DNA of 64,000 nt from Aliikangiella marina (GTDB taxonomy: Bacteria; Pseudomonadota; Gammaproteobacteria; Enterobacterales; Kangiellaceae): assembly GCF_007004765.1 (NCBI RefSeq), contig NZ_VIKR01000001.1:1178001-1242000 (forward strand). Reading direction: 5' to 3'. The stretch's first letter is position 1. Each line of letters begins with the position of its first letter. Shown piece by piece: positions 44,701 to 56,500 of this stretch. The notes beneath the pieces were generated by a model that worked only from the letters and a program-made list of their open reading frames with translations, had not been told where the DNA came from and did no database searches. The translations under genes and the position numbers were made by a program.

Positions 44701-47542
44701 TAACTCGAATAGGTATTTCTTTTGTTAAATCAAATTTTTTACTCGCTTCGTCATCTATCAGTGAATCAATATGTTTTGGAATATTTTCTAGATTCGAATA
44801 ATCTAATACAGCTAGCGGTACATTTTGTTTTTTAACGACAGTCTGATATGGCTCGCCTTCTATTTCTGAAAAAATACTTTTAAGCACTCTATGTCTATCA
44901 ATAATCTGTGATAACGTTGCTTGAAAAGCATCAACGTTTAGTTCTTTTTCAATATAAATATGCCCCGGCATATTGTACTGACTACTACCATTACCTAAGC
45001 GATCGATAAACCAAATGCGTTGCTGTGCATATGAAAGCTTTGTATTATTCCTTTTAGTTACAGGTATAGTGACAGGCAAACTGCTAGATGTTTTACTATC
45101 GTCTATGGCTTTGGCTATCCCAGCTATAGTAGGATTTTCAAAAATCTCCGACAAAGACAACTCTATCTGAAGTTCTTTACTTACCAGATTATTTAATTGA
45201 GTCGCATTAAGAGAATGACCTCCGATATTGAAAAAATTATCATTAACACAGATTGACTCTTTATTAAGTAAGTCACACCATATTTTATGAATGATTTGTT
45301 CCAGACGATTTCGAGGAGAAACCTTATCAACAGAAAAATCCAGCTGTTTAATAACTGGTAACGCCTTAATATCTGGTTTTTGGTCATTATTACTTTTGAT
45401 TGCTTCACAGAAAACAAATTGATTCGGCAGATAGCTAAGCTCAGATTTATTCAATAAATGTTTTAGCAAAGCACGCCTTAATTTTAATCTATCGCTAGAG
45501 TTAGCTTTGCCTACTATATATGCGACCAATAATGAGTTATACCTACCAGCTTTGTGAACATAAACAAAAGAATCTTGAATATCACCGTATTCCTGTAAAC
45601 GAGCATTAATTAGTTCACATTGCTGTTGAATAGAATATCGACTTACAACCTTATCATTTTTTAATAACTTAATTACGCCGCCTACATTCCGAGCATAAAT
45701 CCCTGTCTTCAAGAGCGTCTTTTGTAAATCACCTTCTACTCCATCAATAACAACGGCTTTACCTATAGTATTAAACTCGTTATTCCCTGATGCTTCAATA
45801 TACAGTTCACCGGCAGCACACACTGGCTGCAACTGTAAACTGCGACTCAGTATATAATATTTTACTTGCTTATGAGCATCAAAACATTTTTCCGAAGTGG
45901 TTCCTAAAACATCACCTATAAATTGATTGGAAATCGAACTTTGAGTTAAACTTTCCCTCTGTGCACCATTAAGCACCGGCAGCTCCGCCAATTTCAGCTG
46001 ACTTAAACTTTTAACGTTCTTTCCACTTACAACAAAATTGATTATACAAAGGAACGAGTCGGCCAAGCTTTTAATGTATTCGCTTTCAAACGAGCGTTCA
46101 TTATAAACCCATTCGACTTGAGTCTTATTAGACTTGACCGTAACATGCAAACTCAAATCAAACTCAGAAAAGGTTGTGGTTACTCTTTCTAAACTTTTTA
46201 ATTCATCGCTTAGCTGTAACTGTTTATCAGCATTAAAGATTTGTTCGTCGAGATTCTCTTGTACCGCAAACATAATCTGAAAGAAAGGATGCGAGTTTAG
46301 TCTCCTATCGGGCGCTAGCTCTTGAACTAGTTTATCGAAGGGCAAATCTTGGTTATCAAAAGCTTCTAAAATAGTTTTCGTGTTGACATTCATTAGCTCC
46401 AGAAAACTCGAATTTAAATCTATCTCCGAGCGCAAAACTAAGGAATTAACGAAAACCCCCATAAGATCTTGAGTACCCTCCCTATGTCTACCACTTACTG
46501 GAGTCCCTACGAGTAGATCTGTTTCATTGGTATAACGAGCAAGCAAAACGACCAAAACAGTATGTAAAAAGATAAATACCGTAACACCTTTAGCCTCGCA
46601 AAAATTCTTCAACTCTTTACTGACTTCCCCACTAACACAATTTCTATAAACTAAACAGCGGTTAACTTCTTGAGTTGCCGTATGTTCCATTATAGAAAGA
46701 GAATGATATAAAGGTGCATTAGAGAGCTGGCACCTCCAATAGTCGAGCTGTTGAACTGCCGAGTCTGAATCGACAAACTTTCTTTGCCATTCTGCATAGT
46801 CTACATACTGATTGATACTTGTTGCAGTAGACAAATCGCTCACCTCGTCAAAACCATAGAAACGCCTAAAATCACGGTAAAAGATACCTAGCGAATAGCC
46901 ATCACTGGCAATATGATGAAACGTATAATGAAATATAAAATGATTCTTATTTAGTTGAATAAGTAAAAAACGTACAGGAAACTCTACCTTCAAGTCGAAT
47001 GCTTTTGTTCTTTCTTTGTTTAACAAGCTTGATATTCGACACCAGTCTATTTCATCAGTTTTGGAGTTAAGACGTTCAATCGTCAGTGGAATCTCAATAT
47101 TGCTAAATACCTTTTGATACGGGACTCCTTCTAACTCAACGTATTTAGTTCTAAGGACTTCATGTTTTGTAAACAGTTTTCTTAAAACATCTTCAAGTTC
47201 CATCAAATCAACTTTTGACCTAATTTCTTGAAACCCCGGTATATTTAACTCATTTTTAGTTTTCGATAGTTTATGTGCCAACCAGAATCGATGTTGCGTA
47301 AATGACAAGGGAAATATATCGATATCCTTTTCTCGATTAATAGGCACGACTTTTGTTATTCTAGTTTTAGATAGTTCATATTCCCTTAAGTATTCTATGA
47401 TTTCAGACTTGTTGTTTTTAATAAGCTCCCTTTGGTCAGTCTCAAGTGCACCCATAGTACATTTAAACTTTAAGTTAACTCCGTCTAAAAACAAGAACAC
47501 ACCGTTTTTTGATAAGAGCTTTAGTATTTCATGAACTTGCAT
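41756..47542 (-). CDS. NRPS 2: docking-C-A*-PCP-C-A-PCP
   Basis: Synthetase of 1928 residues from the ATG at 47542, which lies directly after the NRPS 1 stop and has GAGGAGGGGG upstream; an in-frame start at 47566 would lie inside the preceding gene and is rejected. Approximate residues: TubC-type docking 1-58; C with HHIASDGYS near 212; adenylation remnant about 555-730; PCP (IGGHSLNATQL) near 776; C with HHIACDGWS near 967; A with YTSGSTGKPKG near 1460; PCP (LGGHSLLTTRL) near 1858. The only intact A domain reads DSALIAEVW, which I cannot assign firmly; it shares six of nine positions with the His code DSELTAEVC. The first module cannot activate its own amino acid. The protein ends LANQNQLEEGVF. 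Confidence 0.9.
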   Translation of the reverse strand: MQVHEILKLLSKNGVFLFLDGVNLKFKCTMGALETDQRELIKNNKSEIIEYLREYELSKTRITKVVPINREKDIDIFPLSFTQHRFWLAHKLSKTKNELNIPGFQEIRSKVDLMELEDVLRKLFTKHEVLRTKYVELEGVPYQKVFSNIEIPLTIERLNSKTDEIDWCRISSLLNKERTKAFDLKVEFPVRFLLIQLNKNHFIFHYTFHHIASDGYSLGIFYRDFRRFYGFDEVSDLSTATSINQYVDYAEWQRKFVDSDSAVQQLDYWRCQLSNAPLYHSLSIMEHTATQEVNRCLVYRNCVSGEVSKELKNFCEAKGVTVFIFLHTVLVVLLARYTNETDLLVGTPVSGRHREGTQDLMGVFVNSLVLRSEIDLNSSFLELMNVNTKTILEAFDNQDLPFDKLVQELAPDRRLNSHPFFQIMFAVQENLDEQIFNADKQLQLSDELKSLERVTTTFSEFDLSLHVTVKSNKTQVEWVYNERSFESEYIKSLADSFLCIINFVVSGKNVKSLSQLKLAELPVLNGAQRESLTQSSISNQFIGDVLGTTSEKCFDAHKQVKYYILSRSLQLQPVCAAGELYIEASGNNEFNTIGKAVVIDGVEGDLQKTLLKTGIYARNVGGVIKLLKNDKVVSRYSIQQQCELINARLQEYGDIQDSFVYVHKAGRYNSLLVAYIVGKANSSDRLKLRRALLKHLLNKSELSYLPNQFVFCEAIKSNNDQKPDIKALPVIKQLDFSVDKVSPRNRLEQIIHKIWCDLLNKESICVNDNFFNIGGHSLNATQLNNLVSKELQIELSLSEIFENPTIAGIAKAIDDSKTSSSLPVTIPVTKRNNTKLSYAQQRIWFIDRLGNGSSQYNMPGHIYIEKELNVDAFQATLSQIIDRHRVLKSIFSEIEGEPYQTVVKKQNVPLAVLDYSNLENIPKHIDSLIDDEASKKFDLTKEIPIRVMAVKISSARFAVVYTIHHIACDGWSLEIFHNELKALYLINITSKDDELEPLHLQYSDYAMWQKNWLQGDILDKQLDYWRLKLKGLPSVHSLPLDFERPSVQTYQGKLLNSRLDSRTLSRVKSLCNQKGITLFIFFQSVFALLISKFSNESDVVIGTPVSGRFHKDLEPLIGYFVNSVVLRSRLSNDSSFAEFLDNNKKMILEAFSYQHLPFEKLVDEISPQRDLSYNAVFQIMFSYHGFFKENDVGNDISSEKNTEFKKQALSNITIRTDLELVVRELIDSINISWIINESLFEDYFVISLSKYFNELIDEILNLHECDQLSKPIRDFSLLDEKNKVAILNLTKSRAKNISKSYLLHELVENQARKTPDAIAICQNYNLQLSYQELNARANFVAKYLSRLKVRNEELIGVRYECSISAVVAILGVLKAGAAYLPLDPTYPIDRVRAIIKDSNVRLLLAEESVKECQESLSAEIVCLNLHSLNEKFRSLGNINKACLADSNSKQSNGQLAYAIYTSGSTGKPKGVTIEHRSIVESTLTRIDYYKNADRFLLLSSFAFDSSIAGLFWTLTTGGTLLTVTQDTKLRLDKLTEYMRSNFVVESLLLPNLLEELLLINKHTHKNLKAKRLIVAGDTCDKNLPAKSKKLFPEADFFNEYGPTEASVWSSVYRAVELNDSKGSLSIGETIESLSAYVLDENLNPLPIGVIGQLYLSGYQLARGYYEKSALTSSKFLPCPYSQKAGERMYATGDLVRLGGDGKLDFIGRIDNQIKVRGFRVELSEITYNLLCHNSIEQCVTVCRKSNLNENVIISYITSSEYAEFSNDKIQDVLNDYLSHKLPQYMIPAYFVLLERLPVNHNGKIDLKNLPQPDITANKSYIFERPKNELEREILKVWSKLLKLEESQVSITADFFSLGGHSLLTTRLISQLRELFGLELSVQNIFQNPTIKKIATIIELEQNKLQLKQKQEESDNNLANQNQLEEGVF
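41764..41773 (-). promoter_or_regulatory. Ribosome-binding site of NRPS 3 inside the NRPS 2 tail codons
   Basis: GAGGAAGGAG, seven bases before the ATG at 41756, encodes Glu-Glu-Gly of the EEGVF tail. The stop and start share one base (TAATG). Confidence 0.8.
45350..45870 (-). other. Adenylation-domain remnant in NRPS 2 module 1
   Basis: Resumes at YYILSRSLQLQPVCAAGELYIE (A6-proximal) and ends around NDQKPDIKALPV where A10 should be, with no NGK. Motifs A1-A5 are absent. About 175 residues replace the usual 500. Confidence 0.8.
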
Positions 47543-47543
47543 G

Positions 47544-50500
47544 CTATATAACCCCCTCCTCGACACACTCTTTATTATCGTTTTTAAAGGAGCTTAATAG
47601 TTCTTCCGCATTTCTTAGCTCCAACTGAGCGATTATAAACTCTGACAACTCTTGAATCGTTGGTTTACTAAAGAATAGCCTTATTGAGACATCAACCTTA
47701 AAGATTGATTCTATTTTAGAAGTCATATTTGAAACCATCAGCGAGTTCCCGCCTAAACTGAAAAAATTCGAAGTAACACTGATATTTTTCATATTAAAAT
47801 ATTCTTGCCATATCTCTTGCATCTTGATTTCAACTTCATTAGTCGGTGCTTTATATTTCTTTAATTCATTGCTTTTAACACTTGACTTTAGCTTCACTAA
47901 ATCAATATAGCCATTTGGAAAAGAAGGAATGTTTTTTACTAAGAACCATTTTGTTGGTAAAAACATTAGATGGTCCGCATTTCTTATAGCGTGACTGATT
48001 AGCTTCGTCTGCTCGTCTTTATTTAAATCACAGCTATCATCATTAACAAAGTAACATTCAGAAGCAACTTGAGAGCTTACCAAGCTCGAAGTGATAAACA
48101 AGTCCGTAATGAAACGAACCTCTCGTAGAAGAAAGGATTTCAATGCCTTCACATGAAACTGTATCTGAGCGCGCAATACTGATTGATTTTGGTTTGCAAA
48201 GGTCAAGTCACCGTTTCCGCAGACCTTTGCGATAACTCCAGTGCGAAGATATTTGCTTTTATGACTCTCAGTCAAAAAACACTTAATAACTTCTCCAATA
48301 TCATCCCGCTCGCTATAGCAAATTTCACCGATACCACCAAAAGGGACTATTTGATTATTCGCTCCGAGCACCATCGCTTTATCGAGTCCACTTGGCCGGC
48401 TTATTAATTGTTGATGATTTGCGTTATTTGTAAGTGCGAATTTGCCAACAGTTGAGCTTACAATACGTTCTTTTTCTTTTTCTCCGAAGATCGCTAAATG
48501 TGAAGCTTTAATATTAGCCAGCTTATTTTTCTGATCAGCCTTAATGACACTATTAATCAAATAAATATAACTCTTTTGAAGCCTCAGAATACTGTCTGCG
48601 TTAAATATGTCTTTACAGTATATCCAATCGATATTTAATCTAGAACCTTCCTCTTTTGCGTGAACTTCTAAATCAAATCGAGCGGTTATCTCATCATTTG
48701 GCAGATAGCCATCTACATTATCACTTAAATTAAGACCATCAAAATAAACGTCTCGCTCGATGTTATTTTGTACCACAAACATTATTTGGAATAATGGGTT
48801 AGAATTTAAATTACGATTTACACCGAGTTCGTCAACAAGCATATCAAAGGGTACATTTTGGTTTGTGTAAGCATCAATAATCGTTTTTTTATTCTTTTCC
48901 AAGATATCTTCAAAATTCGAATCTAAATCAAGCTGATTCCTAATAACTAAAGTATTAACAAATAACCCTACTATCGAATTGCTATCTCCATGCTCTCGAC
49001 CGGCGATAGGCGTACCAACCATAATGTCCCGTTCATTTGAATAGCGAGAGATCAATACTGCCAAAATAGTTTCTAAAAACATAAACAGTGTGATTTTTCT
49101 CTGCTCACAAAAATCTTTAACTGCCTTCGATAATCCACTATCAAGTTCACTATGTAAGTAATTACCTAAATACGAAGCATCCGCTACTCGCTTCTTATCC
49201 AAGGCCAATCCATGTTCGATCGGGCAATCCGCTAATTGCGCTCTCCAATATTTAATTTGCTCTCGAACTTTGTCTTTTAATAGAAACTTTTCTTGCCATG
49301 CTACGAAATCTGAGTATTGCAGGCAGCTACCATCTTCTGATGTTTTAATATCTGTCAAGAATTCATTGTAGTAAGCTGCTAACTGTTGCTTAATTAAATT
49401 ATCTGACCATCCATCACTTGCAATATGATGTGTAAGATATTGCAATAGATAAACATCACTTTCTAACTTAATAAGTAGAGCTTTAATCATTAGTTCATTT
49501 GATAAGTCAAATTTTTCTCGAGCATGTTCCTGAACCCGACTTTCAAGCACTTGTTGCTTTTGACCAGTTTCCAGACTGCTCAGGTCGACAAATGGAATCT
49601 CAACCTGGAAGTCATTTAGCATGACCTGATAAGGGTTACCTTCACGCTCGAGATATACAGTCCTAAGAATCTTGTTGCGAGCGACCAAATTATTGAATGC
49701 ATAAAGCAAAGCGTCTTGCTGTACTTCTCCTTTAAACAGTAGCCGCGTAGGCATATTGTATTCAATACGCGAGTTGCTGAATTTATGCAAAAACCACATT
49801 CTTTTTTGCTCTACAGATAAAGCCGCATAGTCACTTGGAGCTGTTTTAATAATTTTCTCTTGTTGAGTAGTCTTTTCTAAGCTGGACTCGATTTTGTTAA
49901 CGACAGATGATAAAAAAGGATCTTCGAATAACACTTTTAACGGTATATCAACTTCAAACTCGTTTCTTATTGAACTTATCAGCTGAGTCGCGACTAAAGA
50001 ATGTCCACCAAGTGCAAAGAAGTTTGCATTTAAACTTAATCTTTCGATTGGATAATTGAGGTGTTTTGACCACAAGGCAACCATCTTCTTTTCATTTTCA
50101 CTATTAGGTGGTAAATAGCCTGTTTCTGAATAACTGCTTAGTTCGGCTATCGGCAATGCGTCTTTATTGACTTTACCATTAGCTGTCACGGGTAAGTTAT
50201 CAATGTTGATGAATGCATCTGGTATCATATATTGTGGGATATGAGCATGCAGATACTTTCTTAATCTAGTCGCATAATCAAACTCTTGACCGTCATTTAA
50301 CACTACGTAGGCTATTAGGCTTTTTTCGCCGATATTAGAGTCTGAAACGATAACTACCGATTCTACTACGTCAGAATGAGAATTAATCTTAGCTTCAATC
50401 TCACCTAGCTCTATCCTATAACCTCGAATTTTAACTTGCTCATCAGCCCTACCCACAAACTCCAGATTACCATCAGACAATCTTCGAGCGAGGTCTCCGG

Positions 50501-53500
50501 TTTTATATAATCTCTCCGTTTTCACGTAGGGATTATGAATAAATCTTTCTTTTGTTAATTCTGGTTGATTGAGATAGCAGCGTGCAAGCCCCTCACCAGC
50601 AACATATATCTCGGCGACAACGCCATCAGGAACCAAGCTTAAATTTTTATCTAGTAAGTATATCCTTAGATGCGGCAACTGTTTTCCAATTGCACTATTA
50701 GAACGAGTGTTGACATCGCTTTTTTGCAAATCCTTGTAGGTAACATGTACGGTCGTCTCTGTTATTCCATACATATTAACTAACGAAGGTTTCTTATCGC
50801 CATGACGTTTAAACCATGGCACTAGCTTTTGAGTATCCAGGGCTTCTCCACCAAATATGATTTTTCGTAAGGATAACTTACTTTTTTTAATAGCATCCAC
50901 CTCTATAATACGATGGAATACACTTGGTGTTTGATTGAGTATGGTAATATTGCGAGAAGCCAATAAATCATAAAACAATTCAGGGTTTTGAGCGCTATCT
51001 TTAGAGATAATATGAACCGTTCCACCGTGAAATAATGCCCCCCAAATCTCCCAAACAGAAAAATCAAAGGCAATAGAGTGAAATAATGTCCATTGATCAT
51101 CTTCGGAAAATTTAAACATTGAGCGTGTTGATTCAAATAACGCTATAACATTACGGTGTTCAATTAAAACCCCTTTTGGATTACCTGTAGAACCTGAAGT
51201 ATAAATAACGTAAGCCAGATCACCTGACTCTAAGCCAATACTGCTTCTTAAGATATTTTTGCAAGAAAACTCAGCGTCAAAAACTTCGCCAGCTGATCTA
51301 GACATTAGTTCATCAACATAAACTGGTTCTAAGTCTTCAGTATCTTCAAACTTAGGTAAACTCGATTGAGTCAACATTAATTTCACTTTTGAATCTATTA
51401 ATATATAACTAACTCGTTTTTCGGGATAACTAGTATCTATAGGGAGGTACGCGGCACCAGCTTTGAGGATAGCTAAAACTGAGATCATCATCTCTATAGA
51501 GCGTTCAAGGTAAATACCAACTAATTCACCGGGCTTCAAATTTTTTGCTAAGATAAAATGAGCCAACCTATTGGCACGTTCGTTTAACTCGTTATATGTT
51601 AGTATTTCGTTGTCTAAAACTAGCGCTACGGAGTCTGGTCTTTTCAACACTTGTTGTTCAAACAACTCATGAATACATAAATCGCTAGTTTCTTGCAGGT
51701 AAGGTGGATTAAAAACGTTTAATTGTTGATCGATATCTCGTTGATCAAGCAATTGAAGTTCTTCAATTCTTTTTTCAGGCTGAGCTAAAATCTCTTTAAC
51801 TAAATTTTGACAGTGAGTAAACATACGAGCTATAGTGCTCGCCTTAAACAAATCCTTATTAAAAACCACCACAAAGTGGTATCCGCCGAGCTTTTCCTGC
51901 ACTAAAAAATTTATATCGTATTTCCCATAACCAAGATTTGTCTCTTCCAACGTTATGGTCAAGTCCGTATTCTGGTGAGTGCTAAAGTAATCACCTATGC
52001 TTTCGTAGTGAAACAAGACATCAAATAATGCTGTTCGGCTCATATCAACTGAGGGAGAAAGCTTTTTGACAAGAAGATCAAACGGAATGTCCTGGTAACA
52101 CTTGGCTTCCAACACAGTTCTTTCAATGTCTTTTAATATATCTACAAATTTTTTATCTGCTTTTATAAAATCTCTAGTTACAAGCAAATTAGAGAAAGGT
52201 CCGACTAAGCCAGGATTGACTTCATACTCCTGCAGTCCATTTATACCTACTACGATTTCTTCATGTTGTGCGTAACGGAATAGCAATACTTTAAATACAG
52301 CAAGAAAGAAGTCAAACTTATTGGATTTTTTTCGCATCAAGAACTCGTCGAGCATGAGATTCAAGTTGTCGTTTATATATCCAGTAAAGCGTCCTTCAAT
52401 ATATTCGTGTACAGCTTTTCTTTCAAAGTCAAGGGGTACCTCTAATTTTTTCAGACTATTGGTAAGCTTCGAGCGCCAATAAGCAAAGTGCTTTTGATAC
52501 AGCTTCTTTTTCTCAAAAACCTGCTTTTGCTGAATAGCAAGTTTTTGGTAACTCTCTTCGAGTCCCACTTCAACATCAAGCGAAGAATCACTTTCATAGA
52601 CCGAAACAAGCTTTCGTGCAAGTGTCGCAACTGAAGTTCGGTCTGCTAACATATGATGTATAACTAGCAGCAAATAACTTGTTTTGTTGTCCAGTCTGAA
52701 TAAATTTGCACGATAGAGTGGCCCGCCATTAATCTCAAAACTCTGTTTTGATAAATTAACTAAATATTCAAGGTCTACCTTATGCGAACTCAGTGCCAAT
52801 TGGTCTAATACAATCTTGTCATGTGGAACAGTATTTATAATTGGTTTATCTAACCCTTCATGTATTCTTGTGCTAAATATATCGTGACTCTCCAGCAGGG
52901 ATTTAAATGCTCGCCGAAGCTTTTTAGTATCTAGTTCACCATTTAGTTTAAGAATCAATGGTATGTTATGATAGTTTGGCCCACCTTTATATAAGACGTC
53001 TCTTTCGAAACTATCAATAAACCATAATCTTTCTTGATGATAAGATAGCTCTGGACTATCAACTTGAAATCCCTGAGACTGCCACTGACAGCGAAGATCA
53101 GTTGCTTTATCAAGCATAAGTTCATTTAAAGTGACACCAGGATTAATTAGAATATTTTCAATTAGTTGTACATATTGATCTGCAATATTAGCTATCGTTG
53201 TTTTTTCGAATAAATAATGATTATAGACAAACTCTAAAACAACTTCATTGTCTCCTGGCATTACGTAAAGATCCAAATCGCTTCTCAGTGAATACTTGGT
53301 CTGTTCTGAATCTTTTAATTGATGCCAACTGGAACCTTGAGTATTTATATTCGACTGCTGATTTGCTACATGAACTATCATCAACTGAAATAATGCGTTA
53401 CTCCCAGGTTTTCGTTCTGGGTTGATTTTTTCTACAAGCATCTCAAATGGTATATATTGATGAGCATAAGCTTCAACGATAGTCTCTCGATTTTTTGCTA

Positions 53501-56500
53501 AGACACTATCAAAACTATCTTCTTGATTAATATCGCTCCTGAGCACTAAAGAATTTACGAAGAAGCCTATCATTTTTTCTAAATCTTTATGAGGTCTACC
53601 GGCAATTGCTAACCCCATAACAACATCACTTTTACCGGTATATTTAGCCAGTAATGTTGCGTACACAGTTTGCAAAAAGATAAACGGTGTTACAGAATAT
53701 TTTTTACAAACGATGTCAATCTTGTCATTTAATGACGCTTTAATTTTTGTGGTAATTAAGCGACCAAAAAAGCTTTGCTTTTTCGGTCTTTCATTATCAA
53801 ATGGTATACTGAAGTCAGTTGGCGCCGATTTTAATTGTTTTTTCCAATACTCTACTTGTGACGATAACACATCTCCTTTAAGCCATTCTCTTTGCCACAC
53901 AGCATAATCTGCATAATGGACGTCTAATGCGCCTAACTTGCATTCAGTGTTATTAACATATGCGTTATAAAATAACTCTAGTTCTCTATTAAAGATAGCC
54001 ATAGACCAATCGTCATGAGCAATATGATGTAACGTATATAAAACAACATGTTCTTTAATACCTAACTTTACTACGACTACCCTAATCATTAAGTCCGTTT
54101 CAAAGTCAAAAGGCGTGTTTTCTTCGTTTTTAGCGAGACTCTCAATTTTGATCTTTTTTATTTTGTCGTCTAATTTCGAATGATCGTAAATGCTAATTGG
54201 TGTATCAAAGTCTTTAACCACTTTTTGATAGGGAGCTCCGTTTTCTTCATAAATTTTAGTACGCAGTACTCTATGCCTAATTATTAAACTTCTGATAGCA
54301 CTTTCAAATGCAGCCAAATCAAAGTCTCCTACTACTTTAAATTTGCCCGGCACATTGTATTGAGTTTTCGTTTCTTCAACTTGATGGATGAACCAAAGTC
54401 GCTGTTGAGCAAAAGAAAGGGGGATTCTAATATTTTTCTTATGCGGTAATAATTGCGGTAACAATGCTCCTTTTTCGCTTGAACTTATCACTTCACATAA
54501 ACTCACTATAGTTGGAGCTTCAAATAGACTTCTAATCGGCAATTCTATTTCAAACGCTTCTCTAATTAGGCTTACAAGCCTAGTTGCTAACAGCGAATGG
54601 CCACCTAGCGCAAAGAAATTATCGTACACACCAACTTTTTCAATACCAAGAGAGCTCTGCCAGATCTCGCATAGCTTTTTTTCCATTTTGTTTTTGGGCG
54701 CAACATATTTATGTTTAGTTAGAGTAGACTCTGGTGGATATGGCAACAAATTAGTGCTTGTTAAATTGCGTTCACTATTATTTGACTCAGGCATGGCTAT
54801 ATATAAGTCAGGTAAATCAGATGCCGGATATACTTGCTTTAAGTAACTATCCATTTCATTTGATAATTCATTTTCAAGACGACTTATCTGTGGAAAATTC
54901 GCATTACATAACTTAGCTATACCAGCTGGTAGCTTAAGCCCATCAATAGATTGAAGACTGAAAACTAAGTCAATAAACTCTACTCCTAGTTCAGAGTATA
55001 TCGCCACAGCATTATAATTATGCTTTTCAGCGTATTGAAACAATTTTTCTATATCTTCGTTTTCGGTATTTTTTTCCTTGCTCAAATGCCCAGGCGAGGA
55101 GCTTGGAAGCACGTCAATTTGATCGCCTCGATCGAGCTGTTCTTTCAAGTTTATATTTTCGTCAACCCTTGGGTTAACAACGCCCTTAACTATAAACGTA
55201 TTATATTCGTTTGCAGAAATGATGTTCTCAATCTGTTTCCTAGACAGGTTAGAAAAGCTTTTAATATTATTTGATTGGTTGTCACTTAGAATTTCTGGCC
55301 TAATCGAGATTATTGCATCATACCGAAAACGTATCATCTCATTGTCACCACTCCCTCTTTTTAAGAAAATTGACACATTGTCGACATCGTGGTGGCGTAA
55401 TTTTAATTCTGAAAAATAACTTGGCGATACAAGCAGCTCTTGTTCTTGTTGAACTCGCCACTTCACCCGTCTATTAAAATCTCTGAGAGATATTTTTTGC
55501 TTTAACTGGCTTCTTTCTATCTCAATTACATGCTCAGTATGTAAGTCTAAATTCCTTACATCGCCGATAAATATTTTACCACCAGGCATCACATATTTAA
55601 TCAACTTTTCTATTAGCATCTCGAGATAATGTAGACTAGGCAAATAGGGAACAACCGAATTTATAACAATAGTGTCAAACTGATTATGCTCGAATTCGAC
55701 ACTCAAAGCGTCACCATGGTGTAAATTAACGTGACCCCATGATTTCTTATCAAGTTCCTCTTGAATTTCTTCTAGTGCTACTTTGGAAATATCGATAGCA
55801 TCAACAGAGTCACAAAAAGCTGCATAGCGGTAAAGAAGTAATCCAGTACCGCAGCCGACTTCAAGTAAAGAGATAGGTTTTAGTGAAGCAATTGTTGTAA
55901 CCGTATTATCTATCCACTCTTTCATTTGATTATCTGGAATTGCTTTACCGGTATAACTACTGTTCCAACCACTTATATTTAGGGTTGCCTCTAACTCTCG
56001 GTCCTTTTTAGAATAAGTATCGTCGTAAAAGTTTGTCCAGTGTTGCAAGTGTTCTTTTATGGCCTGAGTAGAAATCCTTTCAATATATTGAGTGGTAGGT
56101 TGAATGTGAGCTATCAAATATTTATTATTCTTACCATAGTTAGTAAGACTCACACTTTGTATGTCCTTATGAGAAGACATAAAACGCTTGATATAGCTCA
56201 ACCTTGCCTCTGAGTTCTTAGAAACAATTTGAGTAACTTCATCTATGCCAACGCCAGTTTCAGTGTTGCCTAAATCAACTGCTGGCAAAGGAATCACTAC
56301 ATGTGGTAGCGGTCTAAGTTCTGATTGTCCCTTACAATAACTTAATATGTTCTTGCTAAACTTAGCCAACTGTTGGTTTTCTAAAACTGGAGAACCCTTA
56401 ATTTCTAAATAACATTCTAGACGATTAACTTCGTCGGAGTTGACATGCAGTATGCCGACATTCTTAACAGGTGAATAAGACTTAATCATTTTAGCAATTT

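Noticed and set aside
41756-47566. NRPS 2 starting at 47566
   Set aside because: That start would overlap the end of NRPS 1 and add eight residues unlike any docking domain; the ATG at 47542 has an excellent ribosome-binding site and aligns with the other TubC-type N-termini.
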